DNA from: an uncultured SAR86 cluster bacterium
Lineage (GTDB): Bacteria; Pseudomonadota; Gammaproteobacteria; Magnimaribacterales; AG-339-G14
DNA: 52,760 bases
Assembly (NCBI GenBank): GCA_902523885.1
Contig: CABZAV010000004.1
Location: 1-52,760 of the forward strand
Reading direction: 5' to 3'
Shown: positions 45,008-52,760 of the stretch, one piece after another
Layout of the letters: each line of letters starts with the position of its first letter
Position numbering within the stretch: position 1 is the stretch's first letter
Translations under genes and position numbers: made by a program
Notes under the pieces: model-generated
Databases searched by the model: none
Told to the model about the DNA's origin: nothing
What the model saw: the letters and a program-made list of their open reading frames with translations, nothing else

Positions 45008-45331
45008 ATGATGAAAGACCAAGAAAAAAGTGCCGAAAACTTATCGATTGATACAGCAGTATTAACTGAGAATATTAAAGAACCATCGATTTGGGTTAAT
45101 TTCTTTTTAAAGGTAATCTATTTGATTTTTCTAAACTTTATTGTTCCTTTTTTGGGTTTCATTACTTTATTGCAATTATTGTTTAGTATTGCTTCAAAAA
45201 AACCTAATGAAAATCTTGTTTCTTTTTCAAAAAAAATAAGTAGTTATATTTATCAAATCATCAACTTTATAACTTATAGTTCTGACGAAAGACCATGGCC
45301 GTTTAATTCATTTCCAGAATCATCAGATTAA
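45008..45331 (+). CDS. DUF4389-family membrane protein
   Basis: A 107-residue protein with a charged N-terminal tail, one long hydrophobic region (FFLKVIYLIFLNFIVPFLGF and on to LLQLLFSI) and the DUF4389 end: KKPNENLVSFSKKISSYIYQI, FITYSSDERPWPF. The family is a common proteobacterial membrane protein of unknown function. It starts 3 nt after gpsA. Confidence 0.85.
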   Translation: MMKDQEKSAENLSIDTAVLTENIKEPSIWVNFFLKVIYLIFLNFIVPFLGFITLLQLLFSIASKKPNENLVSFSKKISSYIYQIINFITYSSDERPWPFNSFPESSD

Positions 45332-45360
45332 TTGAAATCACCATACTTTAAACATATAAT
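45332..45360 (+). promoter_or_regulatory. Promoter of folE
   Basis: TTGAAA (45332-45337) and TATAAT (45355-45360) with the ideal 17-bp spacer, beginning right after the DUF4389 stop. It predicts a leader of about 37 nt for folE. Confidence 0.65.
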
Positions 45361-45403
45361 CCTTATTTTTTATTACTTTTAAATATAAAATTAAGATTCT
45401 GTT

Positions 45404-45973
45404 ATGACAAAACCCACAGAAGAAGAAGCACTTAAAGCAGTAAGAACTTTGCTTGCATTTACTGGTGATGACCCTGATAGAGAAGGATTAATTGAAACGC
45501 CTGATAGAGTAGTTAGAGCATATAGAGAATTTTATGCTGGCTATGAAGTAGATCCTGAAGAAATTCTTTCTAAAACTTTTGAAGAAGTTGAAGGTTACGA
45601 CGAAATGGTCATCGTAAAGAATATTAGAGTTGAATCCCATTGTGAACATCACATGGTTCCTATTTTGGGTATGGGACACATTGGGTATATTCCAAATAAA
45701 AGAGTTGTGGGAATTAGTAAATTAGCCAGAATTATTGATGTTTTCGGCAAAAGATTACAAACTCAAGAAACTATGACAGCTCAAGTTGCAGATACTATTA
45801 ATAAAGTATTACAACCAAAAGGAGTTGGAGTGATTATTGATGCAGCACACCAATGCATGACTACAAGAGGAATTCATAAAACAGAAACTAGTACAGTAAC
45901 TAGTAGAATGTTAGGTGATTTTAGAGATCCTGCGACCAGAACAGAATTCTTAAATTTAGTAAAATCTGATTAA
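45404..45973 (+). CDS. folE: GTP cyclohydrolase I
   Basis: First step of folate/tetrahydropterin synthesis. Zinc ligands and active site: ESHCEHHMVPILGMGHIGYIP in part (SHCEHHMVPI), then RVVGISKLARIIDVFGKRLQ and DAAHQCMTTRGIHK with the third zinc ligand Cys. Length 189 is normal for the short type. It is preceded by a well-formed promoter and followed after 9 nt by the Maf gene. Confidence 0.97.
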   Translation: MTKPTEEEALKAVRTLLAFTGDDPDREGLIETPDRVVRAYREFYAGYEVDPEEILSKTFEEVEGYDEMVIVKNIRVESHCEHHMVPILGMGHIGYIPNKRVVGISKLARIIDVFGKRLQTQETMTAQVADTINKVLQPKGVGVIIDAAHQCMTTRGIHKTETSTVTSRMLGDFRDPATRTEFLNLVKSD

Positions 45974-45982
45974 AACTAATTT

Positions 45983-46579
45983 TTGAGTAATATTTCTTTA
46001 TTAAAGCCTTTAATAATTGCTACAAAATCCGAAATTAGAAAAAAAATCTTTTCTGATTTCAATTTGAACGTAAGTTTTATTGCTTCAGAAGTTGATGAAG
46101 ATTTAATAAAAGAAAATTTTCAATTTAAAAATTATTACGATCTAGCTATAGAATTAGCTTCCGCTAAAGCTCTCGAAGTTTCAAAAAAAAATCCTGATAA
46201 CTATGTTTTGGGAGTTGATCAAGTTTGTGAATTTAATAATGAAATTCTTAACAAACCTGGAAACAAAGAAAAATGTATTAATACTCTACAAAAGTTATCT
46301 GGTAATACCCATTTTCAAAATTGTGGGATGGCCATTGCTTTCAATGACAATATTATTTGGACCTCATATGATGTAGCAAAATTAACTATGAATGAACTTT
46401 CTTTAAAAGATATTGAAAATTATATTTTGAAGGATACTCCATACATGTGTTGTGGCAGTTATAAATACGAATTAAATGGAAAGGATTTATTTTCTGAAGT
46501 TGAAGGATCAATTTACACAATTCAAGGATTAGATATTGATTCTTTATTGATGTATTTAAAACAAAATAAATTTATTTGA
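45983..46579 (+). CDS. Maf-family nucleoside triphosphate pyrophosphatase
   Basis: A 198-residue Maf/HAM1-like protein. The start is TTG 45983; no ATG occurs until far into the domain. Family marks are present but loose: IIATKSEIRKKIFSDF (usually SxSPRR), VLGVDQVCEFNNEILNKPGNKE with the catalytic Asp, and YMCCGSYKYELNG with GSIYTIQG. Such enzymes hydrolyse modified or canonical NTPs. The weak SxxR loop means specificity cannot be judged. Confidence 0.82.
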   Translation: MSNISLLKPLIIATKSEIRKKIFSDFNLNVSFIASEVDEDLIKENFQFKNYYDLAIELASAKALEVSKKNPDNYVLGVDQVCEFNNEILNKPGNKEKCINTLQKLSGNTHFQNCGMAIAFNDNIIWTSYDVAKLTMNELSLKDIENYILKDTPYMCCGSYKYELNGKDLFSEVEGSIYTIQGLDIDSLLMYLKQNKFI

Positions 46580-46613
46580 GATTTCTTTCAAAAATGAGTA
46601 CTGTTTGAGATAT

Positions 46614-47516
46614 ATGAAAAATTTTCAAGATAAAGTTGCTGTTATAACTGGATCTGGTTCAGGAATGGGAAGGGAACTAGCTATTGAGTTAGCTCAAGCA
46701 GGTGCAAATATTGCGTTGGTTGAATGGAATGAAGAAACGCTAAATGAAACAGCAGAACTATTAAAGTCCTATAATGTTGGAGTATCAAAACACATAGTTG
46801 ATGTAAGCGATAAAGAAGCAATTTATGCGCTACCCAATCAAGTAATTGAAGAGCACGGCTCAGTAGATATGGTGTTTAATAATGCCGGCGTTGCTTTGTC
46901 TTCAACAATTGAGGAATCAACAGATGAAGATTGGGATTGGGGTTTGGGAATCCTTCTACATGGAGTTATTAATGGAACAAGAGCTTTCTTGCCCCATCTA
47001 AAAGAAAGACCCGAGGCTGCCATTGTAAATACTTCTTCGATTTTTGGCCTGCTAAGTGTACCTACCCAATCTATATACCATGTTGGTAAATACGGAGTGA
47101 GAGCTTTTACAGAGAGTTTGGCTTTGGAAATGAAAATGGAAAATTCACCTGTCGAAGTATATTCTGTTCATCCTGGTCATATTGGTACCAATATAGCTAA
47201 CATTGCTGCAGAAAAAGGAAAAATGGAATTTGATGCAGAAGAAATGGAGAAAAGGCCAAATATTTTTGGACCAAAAGCTAAATCTATTGAAGAAGTTGGT
47301 CAATTATTCAAAAGCAACGCACCAGTAAATGCCAATACTGCTGCAAAGATTATCCTTAATAATATAAAAAAGAAAAACAAAAGGATATTGGTTGGCGCTG
47401 ATGCCCATTGGTACGATCGAATTCAAAGGCTTTTTCCAAAAAAATATATTTACTTTTTACCTTTTGTTTCACTAATAAGAGGGTGGTTTCCCAAAGACAA
47501 ACCTTTAGATAGATAG
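46614..47516 (+). CDS. Short-chain dehydrogenase
   Basis: A 300-residue classical SDR with a C-terminal extension. Cofactor motif ITGSGSGMGRELA, Glu after beta-2 (LVEWNEET) which favours NAD, NNAGVAL, catalytic Ser in NTSSIFG and Tyr-Lys in YHVGKYGVRAFTE; HPGHIGTNIAN follows. The extension ends in a hydrophobic/basic stretch (RLFPKKYIYFLPFVSLI) that may touch the membrane. The open frame begins at TTG 46605, but ATG 46614 is the better start. Substrate unknown. Confidence 0.88.
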   Translation: MKNFQDKVAVITGSGSGMGRELAIELAQAGANIALVEWNEETLNETAELLKSYNVGVSKHIVDVSDKEAIYALPNQVIEEHGSVDMVFNNAGVALSSTIEESTDEDWDWGLGILLHGVINGTRAFLPHLKERPEAAIVNTSSIFGLLSVPTQSIYHVGKYGVRAFTESLALEMKMENSPVEVYSVHPGHIGTNIANIAAEKGKMEFDAEEMEKRPNIFGPKAKSIEEVGQLFKSNAPVNANTAAKIILNNIKKKNKRILVGADAHWYDRIQRLFPKKYIYFLPFVSLIRGWFPKDKPLDR

Positions 47517-47517
47517 T

Positions 47518-49170
47518 TTATAAATCGATATCTTTATAATTAGATATAGATATTTTTTCTTTTGTAATTTTCAGATCTTCTATTGGATCAAGAATTTCTT
47601 CATTAAAACGGTAAATAAGATCATATTTTCCATTAATGCTTTCTTCGAGATAAGTAGCTCTCTTTTCTTCAGTTGCAGCAAGTTTTGTTTCATAATTTTT
47701 TAAATCTTTTTTATTTATTTTCGATTTAATAAAACTTGGGCTCACTACACCGCAAGATCCATTGTTCCCGCCAAAACCTTTGGCATTTAAATAGATTGCG
47801 TCTATTTTTTTTACATCAACTTCTTTAGATTTTAAGCAAAAATCTAAATTATCGGATAACACATCATCTGCCAGTTTTTTTGTTGTGTTAATCCCGGGAA
47901 TCAAACCATGATTCCATATTCCTATAGCTGTCATTAATTCGTCTCCAGCTGCAGGCCCCATGGTATGACCCAACATGCCTTTTAGAGCTGTAACCTTCCA
48001 ATTTTTTAATTCAAAACCTTCAGCAACTCTATTTAAAACATCAGACTCAGTGCTGCGATTTTGAAAGGTGCCCGTTCCATGCGCAATAACAATACTATCT
48101 TGGATAGAACATCCTAGTTTTAATGTATTGGAAATAGATTGAGCCATAGTTACATAATTGCCAATTCCAGGAGAACTAATCGATTTTTTGAATCCATCTG
48201 CATTTATTGCAACATCTGTAAAACCACCAAGTATCTTGAGTCCGTTTGTTATGGCAAATTCTAAAGTAGTTACAGCTACAAATTGAGCAGCTTCTCCTAG
48301 AATCATTCCGGCATTATCCCCAAAGGGTCTACAAGCATTTTGATGAATCACTTCTTTGGAATGTTTATCATTATTTCTGATCTGCATTTCTAAAATCTTT
48401 TTGTCATCTGCAATTCCTGTCGTAGCTAAAAAACCATCTGTTATTTCGGGATTAATAGGTGCTTCTGCAGATCCTACAATTGAGAAATCCAGTTCTTCAT
48501 TTTTTATTCCCTTTAGAGCCAAATCCAAGTTATAAAGAAAAGTTGCACAAGCGCCTGCTACAGTGCCTGTTTTTCCTAAAGAGCCTAATACATATGCATT
48601 TATGAAATCTGCAGACATACCAATCAAAGACATTGATAAATGTTTGGAACTTGCTCTCTTTCCAATTTTCCTTGATTGCAAAAGTCCTCCCATTCCATCA
48701 TAGTCTAGTTGTCCTATTGCAGGACCTGAAAATACACCTACTTTTTTTGGATCCAACATTGGTTTTAATTCAGTATCCCAATCTTTGCCAAGATTCTTCA
48801 AACAATCAGTAACACCAAAAATAGTCATTTGAATTCCTTTTGGATGTTGTCTCGAGTTATACATCTTCGAAAGATTAATGCCTTCAGGAAGTTGACCTGC
48901 TGCATTAACATTCATGACATCTTTCATGAGCAATTCAGGATCAAAAAGATCTGAATTTATCTTTCTAACTAATGTTTTTTTTAAAATATCTTTTTCTGAT
49001 GAAATTTCAGAGTTTGTTAAAGAATTTAAGTCTTTTAATAATAATTCTTTAGATTGTGTATCAAGGCTATCTAATACAAGTCGTTTGTACGAAAAATCAA
49101 AAGATGACCTTCCAGCTGAGTTTATTCCCCCAACACTACATATCACAGGAAATCTCTTAAAATCTTGCAT
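47518..49170 (-). CDS. Beta-ketoacyl-ACP synthase, FabY-like
   Basis: A 550-residue thiolase-fold condensing enzyme. Catalytic Cys in AGACATFLYNLDLAL (about residue 206), His in AHGTGTFQN (about 362) and His in LGHTMGPAAG (about 398) form the KAS I/II triad. The length and the extra N- and C-terminal parts resemble FabY of Pseudomonas, which can start fatty acid synthesis in place of FabH; that match is from memory of the family. It lies 1 nt from the convergent SDR gene and is divergent from the acyl-CoA synthetase. Confidence 0.85.
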   Translation of the reverse strand: MQDFKRFPVICSVGGINSAGRSSFDFSYKRLVLDSLDTQSKELLLKDLNSLTNSEISSEKDILKKTLVRKINSDLFDPELLMKDVMNVNAAGQLPEGINLSKMYNSRQHPKGIQMTIFGVTDCLKNLGKDWDTELKPMLDPKKVGVFSGPAIGQLDYDGMGGLLQSRKIGKRASSKHLSMSLIGMSADFINAYVLGSLGKTGTVAGACATFLYNLDLALKGIKNEELDFSIVGSAEAPINPEITDGFLATTGIADDKKILEMQIRNNDKHSKEVIHQNACRPFGDNAGMILGEAAQFVAVTTLEFAITNGLKILGGFTDVAINADGFKKSISSPGIGNYVTMAQSISNTLKLGCSIQDSIVIAHGTGTFQNRSTESDVLNRVAEGFELKNWKVTALKGMLGHTMGPAAGDELMTAIGIWNHGLIPGINTTKKLADDVLSDNLDFCLKSKEVDVKKIDAIYLNAKGFGGNNGSCGVVSPSFIKSKINKKDLKNYETKLAATEEKRATYLEESINGKYDLIYRFNEEILDPIEDLKITKEKISISNYKDIDL

Positions 49171-49228
49171 GTAATTTTTTTTTAAATTAACTTATAAACC
49201 TAATATTACATTATTTAAAGGAGAGGAC

Positions 49229-50770
49229 ATGCATCCAGGAATAAATGGACCTAAATATAAAGATAAACCAGCAGTTATTATGGCGGGTAGTGGAGACGTA
49301 ATAACTCATCAAGAGTTAAATGAATTATCTAATCAAGGCGCACAATTATTTAGATCTTTAGGTTTGAAACCTGGAGACAGTCTAGCTTTTATGATGGAAA
49401 ATCATAAATTATTTTTCCCCATTGCATTTGCAGCTTATCGAAGCGGTCTAAAATATACAGCTATAAGTTGGAGACTGCAGGCTAGTGAAGTTGAATATAT
49501 TATTAAAGATTGTGGTGCAAAAGTTTTCATCACAAGTAAGTTTCTTGAAGAATCTGCTCAGTCTTTAGCTAACTCTTTGGAAGGAGTTCACAAATATATG
49601 CTTGATGGAATAACAGATGACTTCAAATCCTATGAAAAAGAAATAGATAACATGCTTAAGACACCAATAGAGGATGAGTGTCAAGGAGCTGCAATGTTAT
49701 ATTCGTCTGGAACAACTGGAAAGCCAAAAGGCGTTAGTCGTGAAGTAAATTTAAGTCCTCTTCCTTATAAAGCAGATGAAGATGATTTAGGTCTTACTCG
49801 AGTTGTTCAAGGATTGTATTCTGCCGATGAAGATTCGATTTATTTGTCGCCAGCTCCTTTATATCATTCAGCACCAATGGGCTTCAATACAGGATTTCTT
49901 GCTTTAGGAGCAACAAGCATCATTTTAGAGAAGTTTGATCCTGAAGCCGCACTAGCAGCTATCGAAAAATATAAAATTACTCATAGCCAATGGGTTCCAA
50001 CAATGTTTATAAGATTTCTAAAAAGCGACCATGAGATCATAAATAAGTATGATTTATCATCACATCGAATAGCTATTCATGCTGCAGCACCATGTCCAGT
50101 AGAAGTAAAAGAAAAAATGATAGATTGGTGGGGTCCAATTATCCATGAATACTACGCAGGCACAGAATTTAATGGATTTGTGGCATGTAATTCTGAACAA
50201 TGGCTTTCTCACAAAGGAACAGTTGGGCAGTCGTTATTGGGCCCAATACATATTTTAGATGATGATCAAAATGAAGTGCCTATAGGAGATGAGGGAACAA
50301 TTTATTTTGAAGGCCCTACTGCTAATGGTTTTTCTTATCATAATGACAAAGAAAAAACTAAAGGAGCTACCTCGAAACAAGGTTATACAACATTAGGAGA
50401 CATAGGATATTTAGATGAAGAAGCTTTTCTTTATTTAACCGACAGGAAGGCTTTTATGATTATTTCTGGAGGGGTTAACATTTATCCAAAAGAGACTGAG
50501 GATACATTAATTATGCATCCTAAAGTTGCTGATGTTGCAGTATTCGGAGTTCCAAATGAAGAAATGGGTGAAGAAGTAAAAGCGGTAGTCCAGCCTGAAG
50601 ACACGAGTCTTGCAGGAGATGATTTAGAAGCGGAACTTATGGCGTATTGTCGAGAACACATTTCTCATGTTAAATGCCCAAAATCAATAGATTTTAGAGA
50701 AGAGTTGCCTAGACACCCAACTGGGAAGCTCTATAAAAGACTTTTAAAAGATGAATACTGGAAAAGTTAA
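49229..50770 (+). CDS. AMP-binding acyl-CoA synthetase
   Basis: A 513-residue ANL-superfamily ligase that activates a carboxylic acid through an acyl-AMP. P-loop-like [14 protein letters not shown] (about 153-166), core motif YYAGTEFNG, the hinge [20 protein letters not shown] with catalytic-loop Asp, GGVNIYPKE and the C-terminal lysine in PTGKLYKR. The chain length of its substrate is unclear. A strong Shine-Dalgarno (AAAGGAGAGG, 49217-49226) precedes the ATG. Its TAA interlocks with folD in TTAA. Confidence 0.92.
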   Translation: MHPGINGPKYKDKPAVIMAGSGDVITHQELNELSNQGAQLFRSLGLKPGDSLAFMMENHKLFFPIAFAAYRSGLKYTAISWRLQASEVEYIIKDCGAKVFITSKFLEESAQSLANSLEGVHKYMLDGITDDFKSYEKEIDNMLKTPIEDECQGAAMLYSSGTTGKPKGVSREVNLSPLPYKADEDDLGLTRVVQGLYSADEDSIYLSPAPLYHSAPMGFNTGFLALGATSIILEKFDPEAALAAIEKYKITHSQWVPTMFIRFLKSDHEIINKYDLSSHRIAIHAAAPCPVEVKEKMIDWWGPIIHEYYAGTEFNGFVACNSEQWLSHKGTVGQSLLGPIHILDDDQNEVPIGDEGTIYFEGPTANGFSYHNDKEKTKGATSKQGYTTLGDIGYLDEEAFLYLTDRKAFMIISGGVNIYPKETEDTLIMHPKVADVAVFGVPNEEMGEEVKAVVQPEDTSLAGDDLEAELMAYCREHISHVKCPKSIDFREELPRHPTGKLYKRLLKDEYWKS

Positions 50771-51612
50771 TTTAGACTCAATTGATTTTCACAACTTTCT
50801 AAAGTCTGCATTATTAAGGTATTAATGGTCATTGGTCCAACACCACCTGGAACAGGAGTGTAAGCAGATGATCTTGAAATGACACCCTCAAGATCAATAT
50901 CGCCACATTTTTCAGGATGATATCCAGCATCAACAACAACAGACCCGTCTTTTATCCATTCTGATTTTATAAATTTAGGGATTCCAACAGCGCCAACTAC
51001 AATATCGGCTTTAGAAATTATTGAGGGTAAATCTTCTGTTTTTGAGTGACAAATTGTTACTGTTGCATTTGCATTGAGAAGCATCATTGCCATCGGCTTA
51101 CCCAGAATCGGACTTCTTCCTACCACAACAGCATGTTTACCGCTTAATGGTATTTTGTAATATTCAAGTAGTCTCATAATTCCATAAGGAGTACATGAGC
51201 CATAAGCTTTTTCTAACATTGTCATTTTGCCAAATCCTAAACTCGTTACACCATCGACGTCTTTGTTTATTTTAATTGCATCAAAACATAATCGTTCATC
51301 AATTTGAGAAGGAGTAGGATGTTGTAGAAGAATTCCTGACACTTCTTCGTTATCATTTAAATTATTGATTGTTTTTAATAAGTCACTAGTAGAAGTTTCT
51401 TGGGGTAACTCCACCTTAATCGATTTCATTCCAATTCTTTCGCAGGCATTTCCTTTCATTTTTACATAAGTCTCAGATGCAGGATCATTTCCTACTAAAA
51501 TTGTTGCTAAAACAGGGATTATTCCAGATTTATTCTTAATTAAAGTAACTCTTTTTTTAAAATCTTCTTCGGCCTGAAACGCCAAATCTTTTCCATTTAG
51601 TATAATTGTCAT
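50767..51612 (-). CDS. folD: Bifunctional methylenetetrahydrofolate dehydrogenase/cyclohydrolase
   Basis: Interconverts methylene-, methenyl- and formyl-THF and so feeds purN. Catalytic region [17 protein letters not shown] with the active Lys, [33 protein letters not shown], the NADP site [17 protein letters not shown] and the end [18 protein letters not shown]. Length 281 is typical. Single gene, divergent from the tRNA cluster. Confidence 0.97.
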   Translation of the reverse strand: MTIILNGKDLAFQAEEDFKKRVTLIKNKSGIIPVLATILVGNDPASETYVKMKGNACERIGMKSIKVELPQETSTSDLLKTINNLNDNEEVSGILLQHPTPSQIDERLCFDAIKINKDVDGVTSLGFGKMTMLEKAYGSCTPYGIMRLLEYYKIPLSGKHAVVVGRSPILGKPMAMMLLNANATVTICHSKTEDLPSIISKADIVVGAVGIPKFIKSEWIKDGSVVVDAGYHPEKCGDIDLEGVISRSSAYTPVPGGVGPMTINTLIMQTLESCENQLSLN

Positions 51613-51641
51613 TTGTTGTTATGATACCACCGCTTCATTAT

Positions 51642-51647
51642 TAGAAT
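51642..51647 (+). promoter_or_regulatory. -10 box of tRNA-Pro
   Basis: TAGAAT within TATTAGAATATA (51639-51650), identical over 12 nt to the tRNA-Val(GAC) promoter. Only 7 nt separate it from the tRNA 5' end, so the transcript may begin at the mature end. Confidence 0.45.
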
Positions 51648-51654
51648 ATAGTTT

Positions 51655-51731
51655 CGGAGTGTAGCGCAGCCTGGTAGCGCGCCTGCTTTGGGAGCAGGAT
51701 GTCGGGGGTTCGAATCCCTCCACTCCGACCA
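51655..51731 (+). tRNA. tRNA-Pro (anticodon TGG)
   Basis: A complete 77-nt tRNA: acceptor CGGAGTG/CACTCCG, D arm GCGC/GCGC, anticodon stem CCTGC/GCAGG with loop TTTGGGA giving TGG, T loop TTCGAAT, discriminator A, encoded CCA. First of the tRNA cluster before tig. Confidence 0.97.
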
Positions 51732-51789
51732 TACTTTTAGTTTATGTGAAAAATTGTTAAAGTATTTTTACCAAGTAGGGGGAGCAACA

Positions 51790-51855
51790 CTCTCGGTTGC
51801 TCAACTTGGAAGAGCATTTCTGTAAAGTTACGGGTTTGATCCCCTGGCCGAGAGA
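51790..51855 (+). pseudogene. Decayed tRNA-like element
   Basis: A 66-nt element with a perfect 7-bp acceptor (CTCTCGG 51790-51796; CCGAGAG 51848-51854), discriminator A, a perfect D stem GCTC/GAGC with a normal GG-bearing loop, and a T-loop-like TTTGATC on a 3-bp stem. The part between D arm and acceptor is 32 nt, about 8 too short, with no 5-bp anticodon stem (it reads ATTTCTGTAAAGTTAC), and CCC replaces CCA. The CTGTAAA string recalls tRNA-Tyr. I read it as a tRNA remnant. Confidence 0.55.
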
Positions 51856-51895
51856 CCCTAATAGTTAATTACAAGACTAATCTTTTCCTTTTAGA

Positions 51896-51901
51896 TAGAA
51901 T
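51896..51901 (+). promoter_or_regulatory. -10 box of tRNA-Arg/tRNA-His/tig
   Basis: TAGAAT 12 nt before tRNA-Arg. tRNA-His follows 5 nt after tRNA-Arg and tig 15 nt after tRNA-His, so one promoter may serve all three. Confidence 0.4.
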
Positions 51902-51913
51902 ACTCTTCTGATT

Positions 51914-51990
51914 CTCCTGGTAGCTCAGCTGGATAGAGCATCTGCCTTCTAAGCAGAGGGTCGCAGGTTCGAATCCTGCCCAGGAGGCCA
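51914..51990 (+). tRNA. tRNA-Arg (anticodon TCT)
   Basis: A complete 77-nt tRNA: acceptor CTCCTGG/CCAGGAG, D arm GCTC/GAGC, anticodon stem TCTGC/GCAGA with loop CTTCTAA giving TCT (reads AGA/AGG, the frequent Arg codons in such AT-rich genes), T loop TTCGAAT, discriminator G, encoded CCA. Confidence 0.97.
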
Positions 51991-51995
51991 TTAAT

Positions 51996-52072
51996 GGTGG
52001 GCGTAGCTCAGTTGGTAGAGCACTGGTTTGTGGTACCGGTTGTCGTGGGTTCAAGCCCCATCGTCCACCCCA
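51996..52072 (+). tRNA. tRNA-His (anticodon GTG)
   Basis: A complete 77-nt tRNA including the extra G at position -1 that pairs with C73, the identity element of tRNA-His. Acceptor GTGGGCG/CGTCCAC (one G-T pair), D arm GCTC/GAGC, anticodon stem CTGGT/ACCGG with loop TTGTGGT giving GTG, T loop TTCAAGC, encoded CCA. Confidence 0.97.
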
Positions 52073-52087
52073 TTAAAGGAAATTATT

Positions 52088-52760
52088 ATGTTTGGATTGA
52101 ATAAGAAAAAAACTGAAAACAAATTATCTTTAAAACTAGAAAGTAAATTATTACAAGATCAATTTAATAAAAAAATACTTCAACAACAAAAAGATTCAAA
52201 TTTAAAAGGATATAGAAAAGGAAAAGCTCCTAAGGATGTCATTGAACAATATTACGGTGATCAAATTACAGCCCAGATAATTTATGAAGAAATGGCAAAT
52301 ACTTTCTACAAGAAAATATCTGAAGAAAAAATATCTGTCGTAGGACAGCCAGCTTTAAATCCATTATCAATGGATATAAAAAAAGATATTAAATTTGATG
52401 CTATCTTTGAAGTTTATCCTGAATTTTCTTTAAAAAAGTTCTCTGCAATTAAATATAAAAAACCCATTGCAACTCTTAAAGATTCAGATTTAGATAAATC
52501 TATCCTAGAAATGCAGAAAAGATTTGGAAACCTAGAAAAAGTAGAAGAGGCTGTGACTGATGGTTTGTATACAAAAGTTGACTTTGAAGGTTATTTGAAC
52601 GACGAATTATTTGAGGGCGGTGCAGCAAAAGATTATCTTATAGAAATTGGTTCTAACAATATGATTCCGGGTTTTGAAGAGGGTTTAATAGGCTTAAATG
52701 TAAATGAAGAAAAGGAATTAAAGTTGTCATTTCCAGATGACTACCATGCTGAAGACCTAA
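52088..52760 (+). CDS. tig: Trigger factor (5' part, runs off the window)
   Basis: First 224 residues of the ribosome-bound chaperone and prolyl isomerase. The N-terminal domain has the ribosome-docking signature as GYRKGKAPKDVI (standard GFRKGKAP), and the FKBP-type domain starts at VDFEGYLNDELFEGG with IPGFEEGLIG. An AAAGGA ribosome site lies 7 nt before the ATG. It is 15 nt after tRNA-His, probably on the same transcript. In most proteobacteria clpP-clpX-lon follow. Confidence 0.93.
   Translation, partial: MFGLNKKKTENKLSLKLESKLLQDQFNKKILQQQKDSNLKGYRKGKAPKDVIEQYYGDQITAQIIYEEMANTFYKKISEEKISVVGQPALNPLSMDIKKDIKFDAIFEVYPEFSLKKFSAIKYKKPIATLKDSDLDKSILEMQKRFGNLEKVEEAVTDGLYTKVDFEGYLNDELFEGGAAKDYLIEIGSNNMIPGFEEGLIGLNVNEEKELKLSFPDDYHAEDL

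Noticed and set aside
45392-45397. TAAGAT as a leaderless promoter of folE
   Set aside because: A better promoter (TTGAAA, 17 bp, TATAAT at 45332-45360) lies upstream and gives a normal 37-nt leader.
1-52760. CRISPR arrays, insertion sequences or long direct repeats
   Set aside because: None seen on reading through; the only repeated strings are short promoter elements and the low-complexity AT runs expected from the base composition.

Overview
The window is AT-rich, gene-dense chromosomal DNA from what looks like a streamlined marine gammaproteobacterium, plausibly SAR86-like. That assignment is inference. It rests on gammaproteobacterial gene sets and orders (purM-purN-DUF3108; DUF2066-CDP-alcohol phosphotransferase-Hda; yqgE/algH; coq7; umuDC under an E. 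coli-type SOS box; a FabY-like ketoacyl synthase) together with low GC, very short spacers and overlapping genes. I see no rRNA, CRISPR array, insertion sequence, integrase or phage structural gene. Six intact tRNA genes (Val-GAC, Val-TAC, Asp, Pro, Arg, His) and one decayed tRNA-like element are present.

Layout. 1-5.9 kb: end of a membrane-protein gene, rhodanese, Baeyer-Villiger-type flavin monooxygenase, rlmN, hflX, a GT4 glycosyltransferase and a DCC-family protein. 5.9-8.8 kb: tRNA-Val, small membrane protein, coq7, CPXCG protein, umuD-umuC. 8.8-15.6 kb: pyrB, HNH nuclease, DsbD/ScsB-like reductase, yqgE, nadA-nadC and a lipoprotein. 15.7-20.1 kb: serine hydrolase, recX, dnaX, recR, dcd. 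20-29 kb: DUF3108, purN, purM (minus strand), DUF2066, phosphotransferase, Hda-like protein, sppA, TlpA-like lipoprotein, M23 peptidase, xseA. 29-38.2 kb: a catabolic module with an EamA permease, an AtuA-family protein, enoyl-CoA hydratase, SDR and saccharopine-dehydrogenase-like oxidoreductase facing a two-subunit biotin-dependent acyl-CoA carboxylase. 38.3-41.4 kb: tRNA-Val, phoD, tRNA-Asp, panD, SDR. 41.36-41.57 kb: a candidate structured small RNA. 41.6-51.6 kb: DASS transporter, patatin, gpsA, DUF4389, folE, Maf, SDR, FabY-like synthase, acyl-CoA synthetase, folD. 51.65-52.76 kb: tRNA cluster and the start of tig.

How it works together. Most genes are core metabolism or information processing (NAD, purine, pyrimidine, folate, pantothenate and ubiquinone synthesis; clamp loader; SOS polymerase). 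The accessory part is oxidative and lipid-oriented: monooxygenase, AtuA/carboxylase module, several SDRs, acyl-CoA synthetase, patatin. This fits a heterotroph using branched, isoprenoid or acyl substrates, but the actual substrate cannot be read from the sequence.

Most worth following: a roughly 200-nt putative sRNA carrying an 11-nt perfect complement of the 16S rRNA 3' end; a 10-A slippery run in dnaX placed to yield a short gamma-like product; a 22-bp divergent promoter built on one palindromic -10 box; and genome-compaction habits (interlocked stop codons, tRNA-mRNA transcription units).
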